Origin: Chlorophyllum brunneum
Taxonomy: Eukaryota; Basidiomycota; Agaricomycetes; Agaricales; Agaricaceae
NCBI GenBank assembly: GCA_963576785.1
Contig: OY756140.1
Location: 1,736,001-1,800,000 of the forward strand
Direction of reading: 5' to 3'
DNA length: 64,000 nucleotides
Shown here: in pieces, positions 34,872-47,300 of the stretch
How positions within the stretch are numbered: the first letter of the stretch is position 1
Layout of the letters: each line of letters begins with the position of its first letter
Notes under the pieces: generated by a model
The model's database searches: none
Seen by the model: the letters and a program-made list of their open reading frames with translations, nothing else
What the model was told of the DNA's origin: nothing
Translations under genes and position numbers: made by a program

Positions 34872-36021
34872 ATGACTGTTTATGGAATCCCTCTCTTACT
34901 ACTTGGTGGAAGCTTGAGTGTTGCAATTGCCCAGCCCACTATTCTCCAGGATATAGCGCATCTCGAATCAAGTCACTCCCATCTACTCCAGTATCCTACT
35001 CAACTTACGCAAGGAATCGTGCCCAAGGCAATACATTCTCACAACGACTGTAAGTTTCTCGTTCTTATTATCACAGGATGATCAAATGATTCCCTCTGGA
35101 AAGACTGGCGAGATGTACCGCTCTTAACTGCTGTGAGTCTAGGCGTTGCGAGTGTCGAAGCGGATGTTTGGCTAGCGGATGGCCAGCTTCTCGTCAGTTT
35201 CCGGTCACTTGGTTCTTCCACTCCGAGGATTGATAGAGTGCGCTTGACTAGGTTGGACATGAGCTCGCTGCGTTGGCGAAGCAAAGAACCTTTGACTCGC
35301 TATATATTCAGCCCCTTGTCCACATGTTGGACCAGCAGAACCCCAAGAATGCATTCACCGAGGCGGCAAATACGACCACGCCCAAGTAGGGAATCTCTTC
35401 GCCTAACTCAGCCCGACACCTAACAATGTGTAGCGGAGTATTTGACACTTCGAGCGGGACTTCGTTGCAATTATTAGTCGACATCAAGACAGACGGCCGA
35501 GCGTGAGCAACTATATTTATCCGGGGAGAGGAACATTCATCCTGGTGTTTAGCGCCATGCCCTTCATCCTCCGGGCTTTGGAGCCACTCAGGTCAAAAGG
35601 ATACTTGACCACCCTCGAGAATGGTACAACGAGATCTTCTGCGGTCACCGTAATCGGAACAGGGAATACACCTCTCGACAGCGTTCTGGCTCTTGAGCCA
35701 AGAGACTATTTCTTCGATGCACCTTTGACAGGTCTCAGCACTAACCCGCCCGGTGCAACCTGGTCACCTAAGATAGCACCGATCGCGAGCACAGACTACG
35801 CAGTAGCAGTTGGGTGGAGTGGTATTAACGACATTACAGACACACAAAGGCAAAGCATAGAAAACGTAGTCGGGACTGCGCATAGCCTCGGGATTAAAGC
35901 AAGGTTCTGGGACACACCAGGGTGGCCGATATTCGCACGAGACAGAGTCTGGCAGCAGCTCTTGGAGAGTGGTGCGGATTGGCTTAACGCTGACGACCTG
36001 GAGGCGGCTAGCAAATTCTAA
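34872..36021 (+). CDS. AIM6: PLC-like phosphodiesterase, Aim6 family
   Basis: TIM-barrel protein of the PLC-like/glycerophosphodiester phosphodiesterase superfamily, named after yeast altered-inheritance-of-mitochondria 6. N-terminal signal or anchor MTVYGIPLLLLGGSLSVAIA. The barrel opens IVPKAIHSHND (catalytic His-Asn-Asp of strand 1, HSHND), followed after an intron by YWRDVPLLTAVSLGVASVE and ADVWLADGQLLV, with the metal-binding Glu-x-Asp (EAD). Later segments: PLVHMLDQQNPKNAF, SLQLLVDIKTDG, RALEPLRSKGYLTTLENG, EPRDYFFDAPLTGLS, IKARFWDTPGWPIFARDRVW and GADWLNADDLEAA, stop at 36021. Introns near 35050-35100, 35190-35260 and 35380-35435. Motifs are intact. Substrate is unknown; the family name does not prove a mitochondrial role. 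Confidence 0.85.
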
Positions 36022-36042
36022 GATGAGAGGGCGTATGAAATA

Positions 36043-37041
36043 TTACAGTGTCTTGTACTTTCGTCCAAACACGCTTTTCATCGTGAGAAGAGGGCCCTGG
36101 GATAGAGATGGTGTTGGACCAAGTTTTCCTTGTGCGATTTGGAGGGCGGAGCGCTTCTCTCCTGGTACGAGCTGACCAGCGTGTAATCTTGGAAGGAGTC
36201 TCCGTGGCTTATTAGCCTTGGCTTCTTCATGCAGTGCTTTGAAAGCTACAGGCGTGGCTAAGAGTAGGTCCTGACAGTACATGTCAGTTTGATGCTCAAG
36301 TTGGAGGTAGCAAGACACGTGCCATATGACCCGAAGCTTTCTCAGTTATTTCCTTGACAGCATCTGGATTTCTGTACTTGAGGAGTTTCTGGAGATTCCA
36401 CCTCGTCTTCTCCCGCAGTAATCCCTGACGTGATTTCGACGGGAGTTGTGTCTCAGTTCTCAGGATTTGTTGCATGTCTGCATGAGGATCGTTCACCAGT
36501 CTGGATACCTTCGTGCCGACCAGCCTCTGCCTCAATACATCCCACCCCAATGCTCGCGAAGTCATCTCCCACCGGAGATCTCGAGGATTGTCGACTAGCT
36601 CGACAACGGCCTGGGGTGCGTTGTCGCCTTTACGGTTTCCGAACTTGTGAATGCGTGTATAACCCCCAGGACGGTTGGCGTAACGCTGTGCAAATGTTTC
36701 AAAGAGTTTTGGAAGTAGGTCCTTTTTGAGCAAGAATGCAGATGCATGAGAATATGATGCATTCGTGTTCTTCTTGCCAAGCGAAATCATCTTTGGGCAA
36801 GCGCTAGTCAGTAGTAGAATGTCGTGGGCTTTTGTATTCACCTTCTCGGCCAGTCTTGCTGTATCCCGTGCTTTGGGCAGCGTTGTTCGAATTTGTTCGT
36901 GTTCGAAGAGTGAGGTGACCAAATTCCTGTCTGCATTTCAGCATGATGTTACCGTGGGTGTGTTATGGGTGCTTACCGAAGCATCAGCATTCGGTGTGAC
37001 GATGTTCTCGAGAACTTACGAAATGCAACGCCATGTTTCAT
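36043..37041 (-). CDS. MRPL8: Mitochondrial large-subunit ribosomal protein bL17m
   Basis: Start at 37041: MKHGVAFRKFSRTSSHRML, then after a first intron (donor near 36975) RNLVTSLFEHEQIRTTLPKA, the bL17 signature, followed by RDTARLAEKVNTKAHDILLL, ANRPGGYTRIHKFGNRKGD and APQAVVELVDNPRDL. Unlike bacterial L17 the fungal protein has a C-terminal extension (RWEMTSRALGWDVLRQRL onward). One frame stops at 36296, but a 5'-GTGTCT...CTTAG intron with a CTGAC branch point joins MA-P to TPVAFKALHEEAKANKPRR and LLPRLHAGQLVPGEKRSALQ, extending the gene to 36043 (MKSVFGRKYKTL). I prefer the longer form because that exon is clearly protein-like. Convergent with AIM6, only 21 bp between stop codons. Confidence 0.88.
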
Positions 37042-37291
37042 GGTTGGTGGAAAGGTTGCGAGTCTGACCAACGGACGTGCCGGGACGGGAAGTTTAGCTG
37101 ATTACATCAGCATTTTTAAACTTAGATTTCCTAAAAGGCGGATGACCAATCTATCTTAGACAATTTCGTAGTGAAGAGAAGCGCTCAGAGATTAAGCATC
37201 GCAATGGAAATTCAGGTATCGCCGATCCAGGACCATGCGACAAAAATGGACATGAGTAAACAAAATGCAAAATCCCCCATGGCGAATCGCT

Positions 37292-38625
37292 TCAGCCACT
37301 GAATTTGTATCTGGGCCCTCCCTCATATTTTCCACTCAAATCAACACGGAAAACGTGTCCCGAGTCCGGATACTTTTCTTGCAAGCCAACATCTCCGCCA
37401 TTTACTCCGCAGTGAGCAGTAGTAACAAACAATTGATCATTATTCGGACCTGGTGAGTTATCTCGTCAGATGCGATCGATATACCATGGAATGTTCCTAC
37501 CTCCAAAGCAGCATGCGGTGACATTGAGAGCCGTAGGAAACCTGACCACAAGGTCAATCGTCCCGTTCTTGGCGAATCGGACTATCTGCGAGCCACCCCA
37601 TCTGTATGACAGCAGGACAGCGGAAGCGTGGAGAGGTTCAAGGTCAGAAGGTGATACACACACAGTGGTAACGGATATATGATTTACCGAGCGCTCCAAA
37701 TAAATCCTTCGCTGTCAATGCAAAGCCCGTCACAGAACGAATTTTCTGGCAAACCAAGAGCCATGGCGTCAATGAAGATCCGGCGATTGGCAAGGATCCC
37801 GTCATCGTAATCGTATGCGTAGATGACGTTTCTGAAGGAATCTGTGAAATAGCTGTTGTTTGGAGTATAAGATCGTCTTCGAAGAGGCGGAAATAAGCAA
37901 CTCATTGACTGACAATGTTTTTTCGTCGGGGCTCCAACCAAGGCCATTGGAGTCCTAAAGACCCTCCTCAGCGAACCGAAAGGGAAAGGAGGTGAGGACT
38001 TACCGTGAAAGGCCCGGCGTCGGCCATTACACAGGTCTTATCTGATGGGTCATATCTATATAAACGCCCTGGAATGTCATGCTTCGGAGAATAGAGGGTG
38101 CCCGCAAAGAAGCGGCCTTTACTATCGCAACCACCGTCATTGAATCGAATATGAGACTGTTCTTCTGCGGACAATGGTGTACTGATATATTCAAGCATAG
38201 GACTATCTTTGAGCAGGGCAAAACCTCGAGCAGCGACACATGCCAACTTGGAGAGCGTTATTAGCCCCAGCATTCCATACGAATGAATACAACCTACACG
38301 ATTATTGTCTTGGCATAGAGCTAAACATGTAATAGGATCCTCGAACTGCTCGGCTGTGACCTCGAGGCTTCTGATATCCACGTGGTAAACCTGAAATTTG
38401 TGGTACTGTGAGACTGGAAGCGGAAGGTTGAGAACAGCGTATTACCCGTTTTTCAGGAATGTCCACGAAATGCAAAGTCGATGTACTGGGGTCATATAAA
38501 GGTCCTAAAACGGGGCAGCTTTAGGACAGTTCTCGACAGCGAGATCAGCCGGAAGAACCTTCACCGAGGACGCAGCCAACTCGAAGCCAGGGGTCCCTCA
38601 CAGTGATCTCATTAGAGTCAGTCAT
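37292..38625 (-). CDS. SMP-30/gluconolactonase-like beta-propeller hydrolase
   Basis: Six-bladed propeller with a divalent-metal lactonase or hydrolase site. Start at 38625: MTDSNEITVRDPWLRVGC, then VLGEGPLYDPSTSTLHFVD, with the metal-ligand Glu in GEG (completed across an intron) and IPEKR. Further blades: VDIRSLEVTAEQFEDPITCL, HIRFNDGGCDSKGRFFAGTL (the conserved Asn/Asp and substrate Arg), YSPKHDIPGRLYRYD, DSNGLGWSPDEK (metal-ligand Asn), VIYAYDYDDG, ENSFCDGLCIDSEGFIWSAR (metal-ligand Asp) and GSQIVRFAKNGTIDLVVRFP. It ends with a typical GGPRYKFSG at 37292. About seven introns. All four metal ligands are recognisable. Natural substrate unknown (sugar lactones in characterised relatives). 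Confidence 0.87.
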
Positions 38626-39022
38626 GGTCGAGGTAATGAGCGATGAGGAAGAGGGAGGATACTACTTCACTTGATGTAGGGTCTTAATCGACCACCCAGG
38701 TCCGTTGACCTTTATATGTGAATTTGCTGGAACACAAGGCGTATGGAGGACATTGGCGATGCGGGGTAGGCGAGATTGGAAGTTGCCTGAATAATTTGGG
38801 ACGGATGCGGAACTCGTGTAGCAAGACACGTAAGTAGGACAAAGAAATGGACCTCAATCTGAGATGACATGGGGAAAGCCAAGTCGTTACCGGATGCACC
38901 GCGTGAGATCGGGCTGGTGGCTCTCAGATAGTTGAGGTAGAGGAGAGAAGAATTAGCTAGGATTGGCGGAAGTAATCTATTACAGCGGGTTATTCCGAGT
39001 GAGAAACTACTCCACATATCCT
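38626..39022. other. Intergenic region between two minus-strand genes
   Basis: 397 bp between the start of the SMP-30-like gene and the stop of the acyl carrier protein gene. Minus-strand frames at 38684-38899 and 38712-39026 lack conserved features. It presumably holds the SMP-30-like promoter. Confidence 0.4.
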
Positions 39023-39601
39023 TCAATGGGCTGTGAATCCGAGAAACACATGGTCAACAGGATGAAGAAGAATGGGAGAAAGTGGACCGACCTTCCGGAG
39101 TCTTCGCAATGTAGTCAATGGCTATAAGGGTATGGATCAGAGGTAGGACCAAGACCACAGCAAAGATCTTCACCCTGTTGCACCGTTTGTATCTCATCCG
39201 CTTCAGCGTCAGGGATTTCGATGGAAAACTCCTACGTGGAAACTTTCTGAGCTACTTGTCCGGGAATAGGGTGTCTGTGTTATGTACCTCCTCAACAGCC
39301 ATCATGACCTCGACAGCATCCAGACTGTCAAGACCGAGGTCATTTCCGAAAGACGCGGAAGGAGAGAGCTGGAGGAAGAGATGATGAAAGTCTGGAATAG
39401 AGCGAAGTAAGAAGGACGCACCTTTGCCTGGTTCACCTTTTCAAAACCTTTTAACACGTCGAGAACACGCGCCTGGATAGCGTCTTTTGAGACGCCTGCG
39501 GGAGCTGAATAACGAGCACGGGAGACATAGAGGGAAGGGACTCGGACGGAGGCGAAGGTGGAACGAGAAAGAGACCGTGTTGCAAGGCGGAAGATGGACA
39601 T
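39023..39601 (-). CDS. ACP1: Mitochondrial acyl carrier protein (complex I NDUFAB1)
   Basis: Carries acyl chains for mitochondrial fatty acid synthesis (lipoate precursor) and is a complex I subunit. Start at 39601: MSIFRLATRSLSRSTFASVR, a strong presequence. Mature part: SKDAIQARVLDVLKGFEKVN, then after an intron FGNDLGLDSLDAVEVMMAVE with the phosphopantetheine serine in GLDSLD, FSIEIPDAEADEIQTVQQ and AIDYIAKTPE. A last intron splits the Ala codon and gives a final AH, stop at 39023, the usual fungal TPEAH end. Note the H protein of the glycine cleavage system elsewhere in this window needs the lipoate made through this ACP. Frame intact. Confidence 0.93.
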
Positions 39602-40243
39602 TTTGGCGGACTGGGATGTAGTGAGAATGGCCAAGGCGAGTGACGCGACTTGCGCCAGCCGGCAACCTCCGGTGAGTTCCTGTGGCCCACGATCCTGGTC
39701 CGGGGCTCACGAAAGACGTCCACCGCAAACTAATTCTACATCAAGCACCCCACATGTCAGGAAGTGGGTCAGTTATGTCTAGGTACAGAGATTCCTGTAC
39801 TGGTTATCTACAGCACATCCTGGGTTCTGTTCGGAATTGTAACTATTTTTTCCCATACACCGATCAGTGGGACTCGTGCTGGCGAGGAATTCGGAATGTC
39901 TTGGGACTGGCTTCATAGCAAGCTGTCGTGTGGTGTCGCGGAGCCAAAATGGTGGACCACGGAGGACATTTCGGGGCAAATGAATGTCAACAGGCCGTGC
40001 ACTGCATCGAATGAGCACCGAGGAGCATGCAAGCCGTGGGAAAGATCAGGACGCTGTTTGGGCGACCTGGCGGACTGTCGGTGATAGCCGTGCCAAAACT
40101 ATGTAGTTTCAAGATAAGGTTTCCGAGCTAGCAGCCACTCGCTATTCGCCCAGAGGCCGTATTCGCTATCGTCGCTCAACCTCAAGGTGTGTGCATATGC
40201 TGACCAACACGGTGTCCAACTAATCATCTCGCAGACAACCGCC
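39602..40243. other. Divergent promoter region of ACP1 and RPL16
   Basis: 642 bp. A CTCGCAG immediately upstream of the RPL16 start (40230-40236) could be the acceptor of an intron in the 5' leader, common in ribosomal-protein genes. Frames here (39682-39918, 39764-40084) overlap and appear random. No gene supported. Confidence 0.45.
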
Positions 40244-41000
40244 ATGGCCACTTTCTCGTCGACGCCCATCGTCATCGATGGCAAGGGTCACCTCCTTGGT
40301 CGATTGGCCTCAATTATCTCAAAGCAGATCCTTTCTGGCCAGAAAATCGTCGTCGTTCGATGTGAGGAGATCAACATCTCTGGAAGCTTCTTCCGCAACA
40401 AAGTGCGTGGTTGTCAGAGGGGCGGAGATTGGCCGTCAATTCTGAACTTGTACAGCTCCGGTACCACAACTTCCTCCACAAGCGTCACATCGTGAACCCC
40501 AAAAAGTCTGGTCCTTTTCACCACCGCGCACCCTCTAAAATTCTCTACCGCGCTATCCGCGGCATGGTTCCCCACAAGACTGCTCGCGGTGCTGCAGCGC
40601 TCGAACGTCTCAAACTCTTTGAGGGTGTTCCCCCGCCTTATGACAAGAAGAAGCGGATGGTTGTTCCTGAGGCGTTGAGAGTTCTGCGGCTGAAGCCTGG
40701 GCGTAAATACTGCACCGTCAAGGCAAGTGCGAGGAGGCAGCGGAACGGAATCTGTAGCTAATGGACCGAACAGCGTCTGTCTCACGAGGTGGGCTGGGGT
40801 TACAAGGATGTTGTCGATCGCCTCGAGGACAAGAGGAAGCTCAAGGCGCAGGCCTTCCACGAGCGCAAGGTGGGTCTGCTCTGTGAAGGGACGAAGCGGT
40901 GTATTGACGGGGGGAACAGGTCGCTGCGCTCAAGCTCCAGCAGAAGGCTATCTCGGATGCTGCGCCGTCATTCCCACAACTCGCACAGCTCGGATACTAA
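40244..41000 (+). CDS. RPL16: 60S ribosomal protein L16 (uL13)
   Basis: Start at 40244: [53 protein letters not shown], then an intron with donor GTGCGT; exon 2 continues [40 protein letters not shown] and [20 protein letters not shown]. Two further introns (about 40722-40774 and 40870-40920) are removed to give [32 protein letters not shown] and [20 protein letters not shown], ending LAQLGY at 41000. Every conserved block of eukaryotic uL13 is present. Codon use is C-rich at third positions, as expected for a highly expressed gene. Confidence 0.96.
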
Positions 41001-41198
41001 GGAGAGGGCGGGTTTCGGGCTGAGGGTATATGTCGATGCTATGTTACTCTACTGGTACAGAAAATATGACATGCAGTTTATTTGTGTGGATGTGTGAACT
41101 GAGACCGGACGGGCGGGTCGGCGTGGGCCGAGGGAGGCCGGTGGTGATTTTTTGTGGGAGGCGTCGCTTCCATCCCGCCGTCCTCTGCCCTGCTCGCC

Positions 41199-42336
41199 AT
41201 GCCCTCCGACTCCTCCAACCCCCGCGACGAAGGTCTGTCGTTCCTCTCTCCCGCAGCCCCCACCTCACCCGTCCCCCCAGCCTCCTCTCCCCCGCCCTCC
41301 CGCTCTCCCTCCCAGTCCCCTTCTCCCCAAGACACCCTCACTCTCCGTGCCCTCGTCAGCACAAAGGATGCCGGCGTCATCATCGGCAAGGGCGGCAAAA
41401 ACGTCGCAGAGCTCCGCGAACAGACCGGCGTCAAGGCTGGCGTGAGCAAGGTCATTCCAGGCGTCCATGAGCGTGTCCTCACTGTCTCTGGTTCCGTCGA
41501 GGCAGTTGCAAAAGTGCGTTTCACCGCTGTTCCCATTGCCTGATCAGATCCTCAACGGTCTCCAGGCCTATACTCTCATCATCACTCAACTAGTCACCGC
41601 CAACCCCGCCTCGCCCGTCGTTTCGTCCCCATCAACCGTCCACACCTCCATCCGTCTCCTCATCTCACACAATCTCATGGGCACCATCATCGGTCGCAAT
41701 GGTCTCAAGATCAAGGCTATTCAAGACAACTCCGGGGCCCGTATGGTCGCCTCCAAGGAAATGCTGCCACAGTCGACCGAGCGCATTGTCGAAGTCCAGG
41801 GTGCCCCTGAGGCAATCGGTCGTGCGGTAGAGGAAATCGGCAAATGCTTGCTAGAGGACTGGGAACGAGGTCTTGGTACTGTCCTTTTCCACCCTGGTAC
41901 CGTCGATGACCGGTCTACGGGCAATCGTCGCCAAGGTGGCTATTCTGCTCCCCCACCCTATGCTCCCCGTCGCTCCAATGGTGACGGCGGCAATCGTGGT
42001 CGTGTTTCACCATCCAGCTCTCCGGCCCACTCCCCAATATCTTCCCAGCCACCTGCAAACCTACGCACGCAGAACATATCAATTCCCTCGGACATGGTTG
42101 GATGTATCATTGGACGTAGTGGAACAAAAATCACCGAGATCAGACGACTTTCTGGTTCCAAGATTTCCATCGCAAAGGCACCGCATGATGAAACAGGGGA
42201 GCGAATGTTCACAATTGTCGGTACTCCCGAGGCAAACGAGAAAGCTTTGTTCTTGCTCTACAACCAGCTTGAGAGCGAGAAGGAGAGGAGGGTTGGAAGG
42301 GAGGCTCAGCAACAACAGGAGTTGCAGCAGGAATAA
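41199..42336 (+). CDS. Triple-KH-domain RNA-binding protein (poly(C)-binding/Hek2-Rnc1 type)
   Basis: Binds single-stranded RNA to regulate mRNA stability, localisation or translation in related fungal proteins. A Pro/Ser-rich N-terminus (41199-41330) precedes KH1 with GxxG loop GKGGKN (LRALVSTKDAGVIIGKGG), KH2 with GRNGLK (IRLLISHNLMGTIIGRNG), a Pro/Gly/Arg-rich linker, and KH3 with GRSGTK (ISIPSDMVGCIIGRSGTK). It ends in a short Gln-rich tail at 42336. One clear intron at about 41514-41566 (GTGCGT...CTCCAG) joins EAVAK to AYTLIITQLV. The three-KH arrangement with KH1-KH2 close and KH3 distal matches PCBP/Hek2. Downstream is an A11 tract near 42592. Confidence 0.9.
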
Positions 42337-42910
42337 ATGAAAGCACTTGTTCCGATTCAGACAGCGCGTCCCTGGCGTTAGGGCTACATATCGCTCAAGA
42401 GATCCCAGAGTGCTTTCGGTGTTCCCGAGTCCACGGCTACAGGCAATCCGATCGTCTGCTTTTCTTGCATGCCTCATTTGCACATCCGCGTATTGCCGCC
42501 AAATCTCATCTAACTTCCTCTTACTCTGTTCTCTGACGACCCCATCATTCTTGTCATCCGTGTGTACGATCACAAAAACGAAAATGAACCCAAAAAAAAA
42601 AAGAGAAGACTCGGCTTCGCCTTTTCGATATTCTTGATCCCTCTCAACAGCTTTTCTGTCCCTCTTGGTCAGATTGTCTCTTCCCCCTCCCATCTGTGTG
42701 CTCCTTTTCCAACATCACATTACTCCCTGACATTTCAAAAGTATCCCAATAGCTTAATTTACTCAGTTTATGTGGTTCTGTTTTCAATTGGGGCAAGTGT
42801 TTGCTGGTTTGTCGTAGACAGTTGATCAACACGGACTCTGTATAAATTTGGCTAATCACGTGTGCTGTAGAAATTTCATGAATCTATGATGTCCCGTTTC
42901 TGCAGAACAT
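42337..42910. other. Intergenic region with poly(A) tract and E-box
   Basis: 574 bp between the KH-protein gene and NUFIP1. It includes an uninterrupted run of A residues at about 42592-42602 and T-rich sequence further on. Frames in it are low complexity. The NUFIP1 promoter lies at its 3' end. Confidence 0.45.
42856..42862. promoter_or_regulatory. TCACGTG E-box upstream of NUFIP1
   Basis: TCACGTG about 49 bp upstream of the start codon at 42911. Spacing is nearly the same as at the golgin gene (52 bp). Function inferred from motif and position. Confidence 0.4.
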
Positions 42911-44332
42911 ATGCCTCCCCCACCCCGCCATGCACAACAGCACCAGCAGCCGCAGTACACGATCCCCCCCAACATTGCCTCCGGCGTTGCAGAAGCCCTG
43001 CGCAATCCTTATGCTCTGAACCAATTCCATAATCCTTATTCTGCCCATTATATGAGTGCATATATGCAGTCGCAGCCGGCCTTGTACACTACCCAGGAAG
43101 GATATGCTCTATCATCAGCATATAATCCGTGCGCGGCGACATATGATTCCCCACGTGCTCGTAGCTTGAGCATATCCTCGTCAGGTCGGGGTAGGGGTCA
43201 GGGGCATAAAGCTCAGCCTTCTCATACACCTCGCCAGCAAGCTCAACAGAGTGCCCTGTGGTACCAGGCTGGAAGTGCTCGCTGTACCTACCCTAGGTGT
43301 TCCTTCGGCGGTTCACCCAAGTCTGTCGAAACACACATGATGGACCGGCACTTGGTTTTCCCCTCCGGGTGGGACAAGAAGAAGGGGTCAGCCTGGGATG
43401 CTGACCCAAGTTTAAAAGGGTACATTTATACGTCTTTCTTGCCTGCATAAACCACGAAACTGATTCGTCCGTCAATGGTTTTAGGAAGCCCGTACCCATT
43501 CAAGGAACATCGATTGTTCTTAACACGCCAGCGGCACTTGATGCTTGGGTAGCCGAACGCAAGAAACGATGGCCAACAACTCAGCGGGTCCAAGACAAAA
43601 ATACTAAGATAGAAGAGGCTATTTCCCGGGGGCAGCTTCCTCTTATGGGCAGTGGCTCCAGGGGGAAGAGACGATACGAGGGGGAAGGGGATTCCCAGCG
43701 GAGCAGGAAACATTTCAACAAAGGCAAAAGTAACCAAAGAAACGCGCCCCGAGTGTCACAACCGGATACTCAAGCTTCCTTTCCATCTATATCCCCACCT
43801 TTACCAATCGTTCCACCTGGGCTGGACTTACCTACTATCCCTGCGCAAGTAGTTTGGTCCTCGGGTAGAAGTGAGACTGACAGCGAGGATAATGGAACAC
43901 CCGAAGCTGTATCTTCAAAGAAACCCGTCGAAACAATCCACATTGTTGTGTCAGGCACGGAAGAAAAGGCAGTGGAAAGGCTGCCACAGCATAGGCTTAA
44001 AGAACCCAGAAAGAAGGAGCCGAGGCATCCTCCTCGCAACCCGTTTGCATCGCGGCCAACTCTTCTCCGAAACGTCCGTATTCGTTTTCTAGTCATTTCT
44101 ATTTGCCTCCTAATGCGAGCTCCAGCTCTTATTACCAGAGATTCGCATGACAGTCTCCAACTTATCCCAGGCGATTCGATTCCTTGTGGATAACGATTTT
44201 CTTCGAGATGCCGAACTCAAACCAGGTCAAGCAAGCCACAATCTTATTGAACTCTTGGGATCTACAGAACTAATAGATGCCTCCGATCAATCACACTATA
44301 AATCTGTATTCAAACCTGATCAATCAGATTAA
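42911..44332 (+). CDS. RSA1: NUFIP1/Rsa1 homologue, box C/D snoRNP assembly factor
   Basis: Scaffold that bridges Snu13 and the R2TP chaperone during box C/D snoRNP assembly. Start at 42911 with a Pro/Gln/His-rich N-terminus (MPPPPRHAQQHQQPQYTIPP). A single C2H2-like finger follows (ARCTYPRCSFGGSPKSVETH, then MMDRH). After an intron the NUFIP1 domain appears: PVPIQGTSIVLNTPAALDAW, VAERKKRWPTTQRVQDK, the PEP segment that binds Snu13. The C-terminal half is charged and disordered, then after an intron near 44075-44135 comes a short helical end (LSQAIRFLVDNDFLRDAELK, LIELLGSTELID), stop at 44332. The finger plus NUFIP1 domain order is diagnostic. Convergent with the M16 peptidase gene, 16 bp between stops. 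Confidence 0.88.
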
Positions 44333-44348
44333 GGTCGTACACTCTTCA

Positions 44349-47300
44349 TCACAAGTTGCTATTACTCCCCGCGTCGCTATCGCTCTCAAATCCATCCGAT
44401 TCTACTGGATCCACAGCTAGCTCTCGCTGGGTTACCTCGAACCCAAGTGTCTGGAGTCCCGTTCGGATCTCTTCTGCTTTCGAAGGCGCAGTAACTACGA
44501 TAGCAACCGAAGACGATGGATCGAATAAGGGTAAGAAGTACTTTTGCAATGCCTTCAGTATGTCTTCCTTCGTGATGTCCTGGTATTTGGTAAGGAGTTC
44601 AATTCCATAGTCCTTCGGGACGCCTTTGAGGGCTTGATTAATAAAGGAAACAGTTGCCTGATTTTTTGTAGTGAGAATAGTGTAATTGGAGATGTTCAAT
44701 ACAGGCGTTCTTACGGCACGTCCAGGTGTTGAGATGCCCTTCGTCACGCCATATACCATACTACTCTTAGCGGAGTCGATAGCGGTTTGATCCAATTCGA
44801 CCTAAGATATGATCAGACTCATCCTGTCACTGTTCCAGTGTTAGCCTACCGTTCCGTCAGCAAGGCCCTTGACCACCTTCGCAGCTTCCTCAAACCCAGC
44901 CATACTATTTGAACTCTAAAAAATATAGGGTGGTTAGAAGTTACCGATTGTTGAGTGAATGAGACACACCCTGTACAAAGAAAATGACAGCAATCCAGCC
45001 TCAACATCGAGGCTGACATGGGCACCGTAAGCAAGTCCAGAACCTCGAATGTACCGCTGTAGATTGGCATACATCAATTCTCAGTTTGTCAGAGCAGTGC
45101 TCATGACTTCTTACCCAGAGGTAGCTTTCTGTAGCATTCAGAACTTCCATGGTCACTCTGATGGCAGGGTATTCTTGACGACCGAACCCGGAAATCGCTT
45201 TAGTAGAATGCATAACATAGGAGCTTTCGATGGTTGGTAATTTCATGACAACCGCCTGGGGGATGTAGAGTCAATATAGGGCAGATACGAGAGCGGCAAC
45301 AAAAGACCTTTTTGACGGGATTTTTGCCGACGTGACTCAAGGTGTCACAGGTAAGAGGAACTGGAATTAAAGGCGAGGGCTAGACGATTTCAGGATGGGC
45401 CTCTCCGAGGCAATCTATGGACACACCAGTAAAACGTCGTTGAAATACTTTGCCCAGGTACTCCGGGGTGCCTTGAGCCGGAGGACATCACCTGTTACGG
45501 AGAAACGAACTCCGGATGGATTCGTCACTACATAAAACGTCGAATTTAGTCCAGTGATCAGGGGGTCAACTACTGACTAGATTTCCTGATCTCTTCAAAG
45601 CTTGCTATGACGCTGTCCGGATTTATTTGCAATTCTCGGGCCAGTGACGGCATAAAATCCATCTGGGTGAGTACACTATTCGCGCGAGAGGTATTGTTGT
45701 CTCCGTAAATGGTAGACGTCCAGAGTGAGCCAAGTACATTGCTTCCGTCTCGTTTAAGTTCGGGGATTGTTTGTTGAATTTTCGCAACGTTTACTTGCAG
45801 CCTAAGAATTGTGAATACGAAGATAAGGGAACGAACACTAGCACGTCACTAACCTCTCTTTGTCAAACACCGCACCGTAAACGAGGTCCCTCAACCAGGA
45901 GATAGCTTTCTCATAGGCGGGGAGCTCAACCTTAATGCTAACTCTGAAAATTTCAGTAAAGGCGTCTGAAATTCCAAAGCCGACTTCGTATGAGACAGTC
46001 TCATTATCGAGCTGGTTTACTACTTGTTCGTGAGACAACCTTTCCCCTGTACGGCGGACTATGGGAAGAGAGAAGAAACTCGAGAGATACGTCAAGAGGT
46101 ACCTGGAAGATGATCAGAAGCGCACGATCTGGTGTTAAAAGTAAACCTTACGGTCGAAGATTGTCTGGGAGTTTGGCCAAAGAAAAATATGCGTGGACAG
46201 TGACAAAATCGGACTAGGGAGGAAGGAAGATATTGAGGTGAGGTCATCGTTCGGCGGGAGGGGGAGATTCACCTTCACACCATCATACTCAACAAAGAAT
46301 GGAAGGGGTGAGCCATCAGCTTCGATTAGCCTAGAGAGTTCGGGGGGCTGAGCAATTGGACTAAGAGGCTTTCTTCCTATTCCAGGTTCCTGAACGCTTT
46401 GAACGGGAATCCAAGAAATACTCTTCACATCGGGGACAGGGAATGAAGTTAGGATTTCCTTCGGAATGGACTTATCGTGCTCGGCCTTTGAACTTTCTAG
46501 GAGAGTTGCGGCTCGTTTCAAGCCCTCGGGTCCGAGCATCTCGATTTGTTGAGCTATCCTCTCCCTCTCATCTTTCTCAAGACGTTCAGCGAGTTCAGCG
46601 GACGGCTTCCCGATGACGGTCACAGTAGGGGGATGGATGTAATACCTAAAGACTCTCGGAAAAGGGGCTAAGGCATGATAAAAATTCACTCACTTCTGTA
46701 ATAAATCAGTCCAGCGTTTGCTATCCCACGCACGGAGTTGCGCATATTGATTCATATCATCCATAGCGTCTTGGAGGTCTGATCCATCTGTGGCACCGTA
46801 GAGGAAATCTGATATGACTACTCCGGAAAAAGTGTCTCCTTTGGCTGACTCGAGTTTACTTCGAAGCTATTCCAGCGTGAGAACGATGCAGGTAACATGC
46901 CATTGAAATTACCTGTCGCTCGTCCCTGCTGATGACCATTTGCATTCGGGACATATCAATCCCATGCTCTACAATGCGTTTAAGACTACTCTTGAGCCGC
47001 TCTTCAAAGTCATTGAGTTGCTGGGTTGGCACAGAGCCAATATAGATAGGTAGAGTGACGCGTGTGGCTCGGACATCTTCACCGAAGTAGATATATGTGC
47101 TACAAAAAGTTCAGCAGAGTCTATTAAAGCAACCATTACTACCTACCATAGGGGTGATTCGGTTTCCACATATTCCTTGGTAAGAGGGGCAGTTGCGGAC
47201 GATGTAAGATACATTCCTAGAACATCCAATGCCTATAACACCTGTCAATAACACTTCAGTGCGCTCAGCGACGTTTCAACCACCTTCCGCTCAAGGTATT

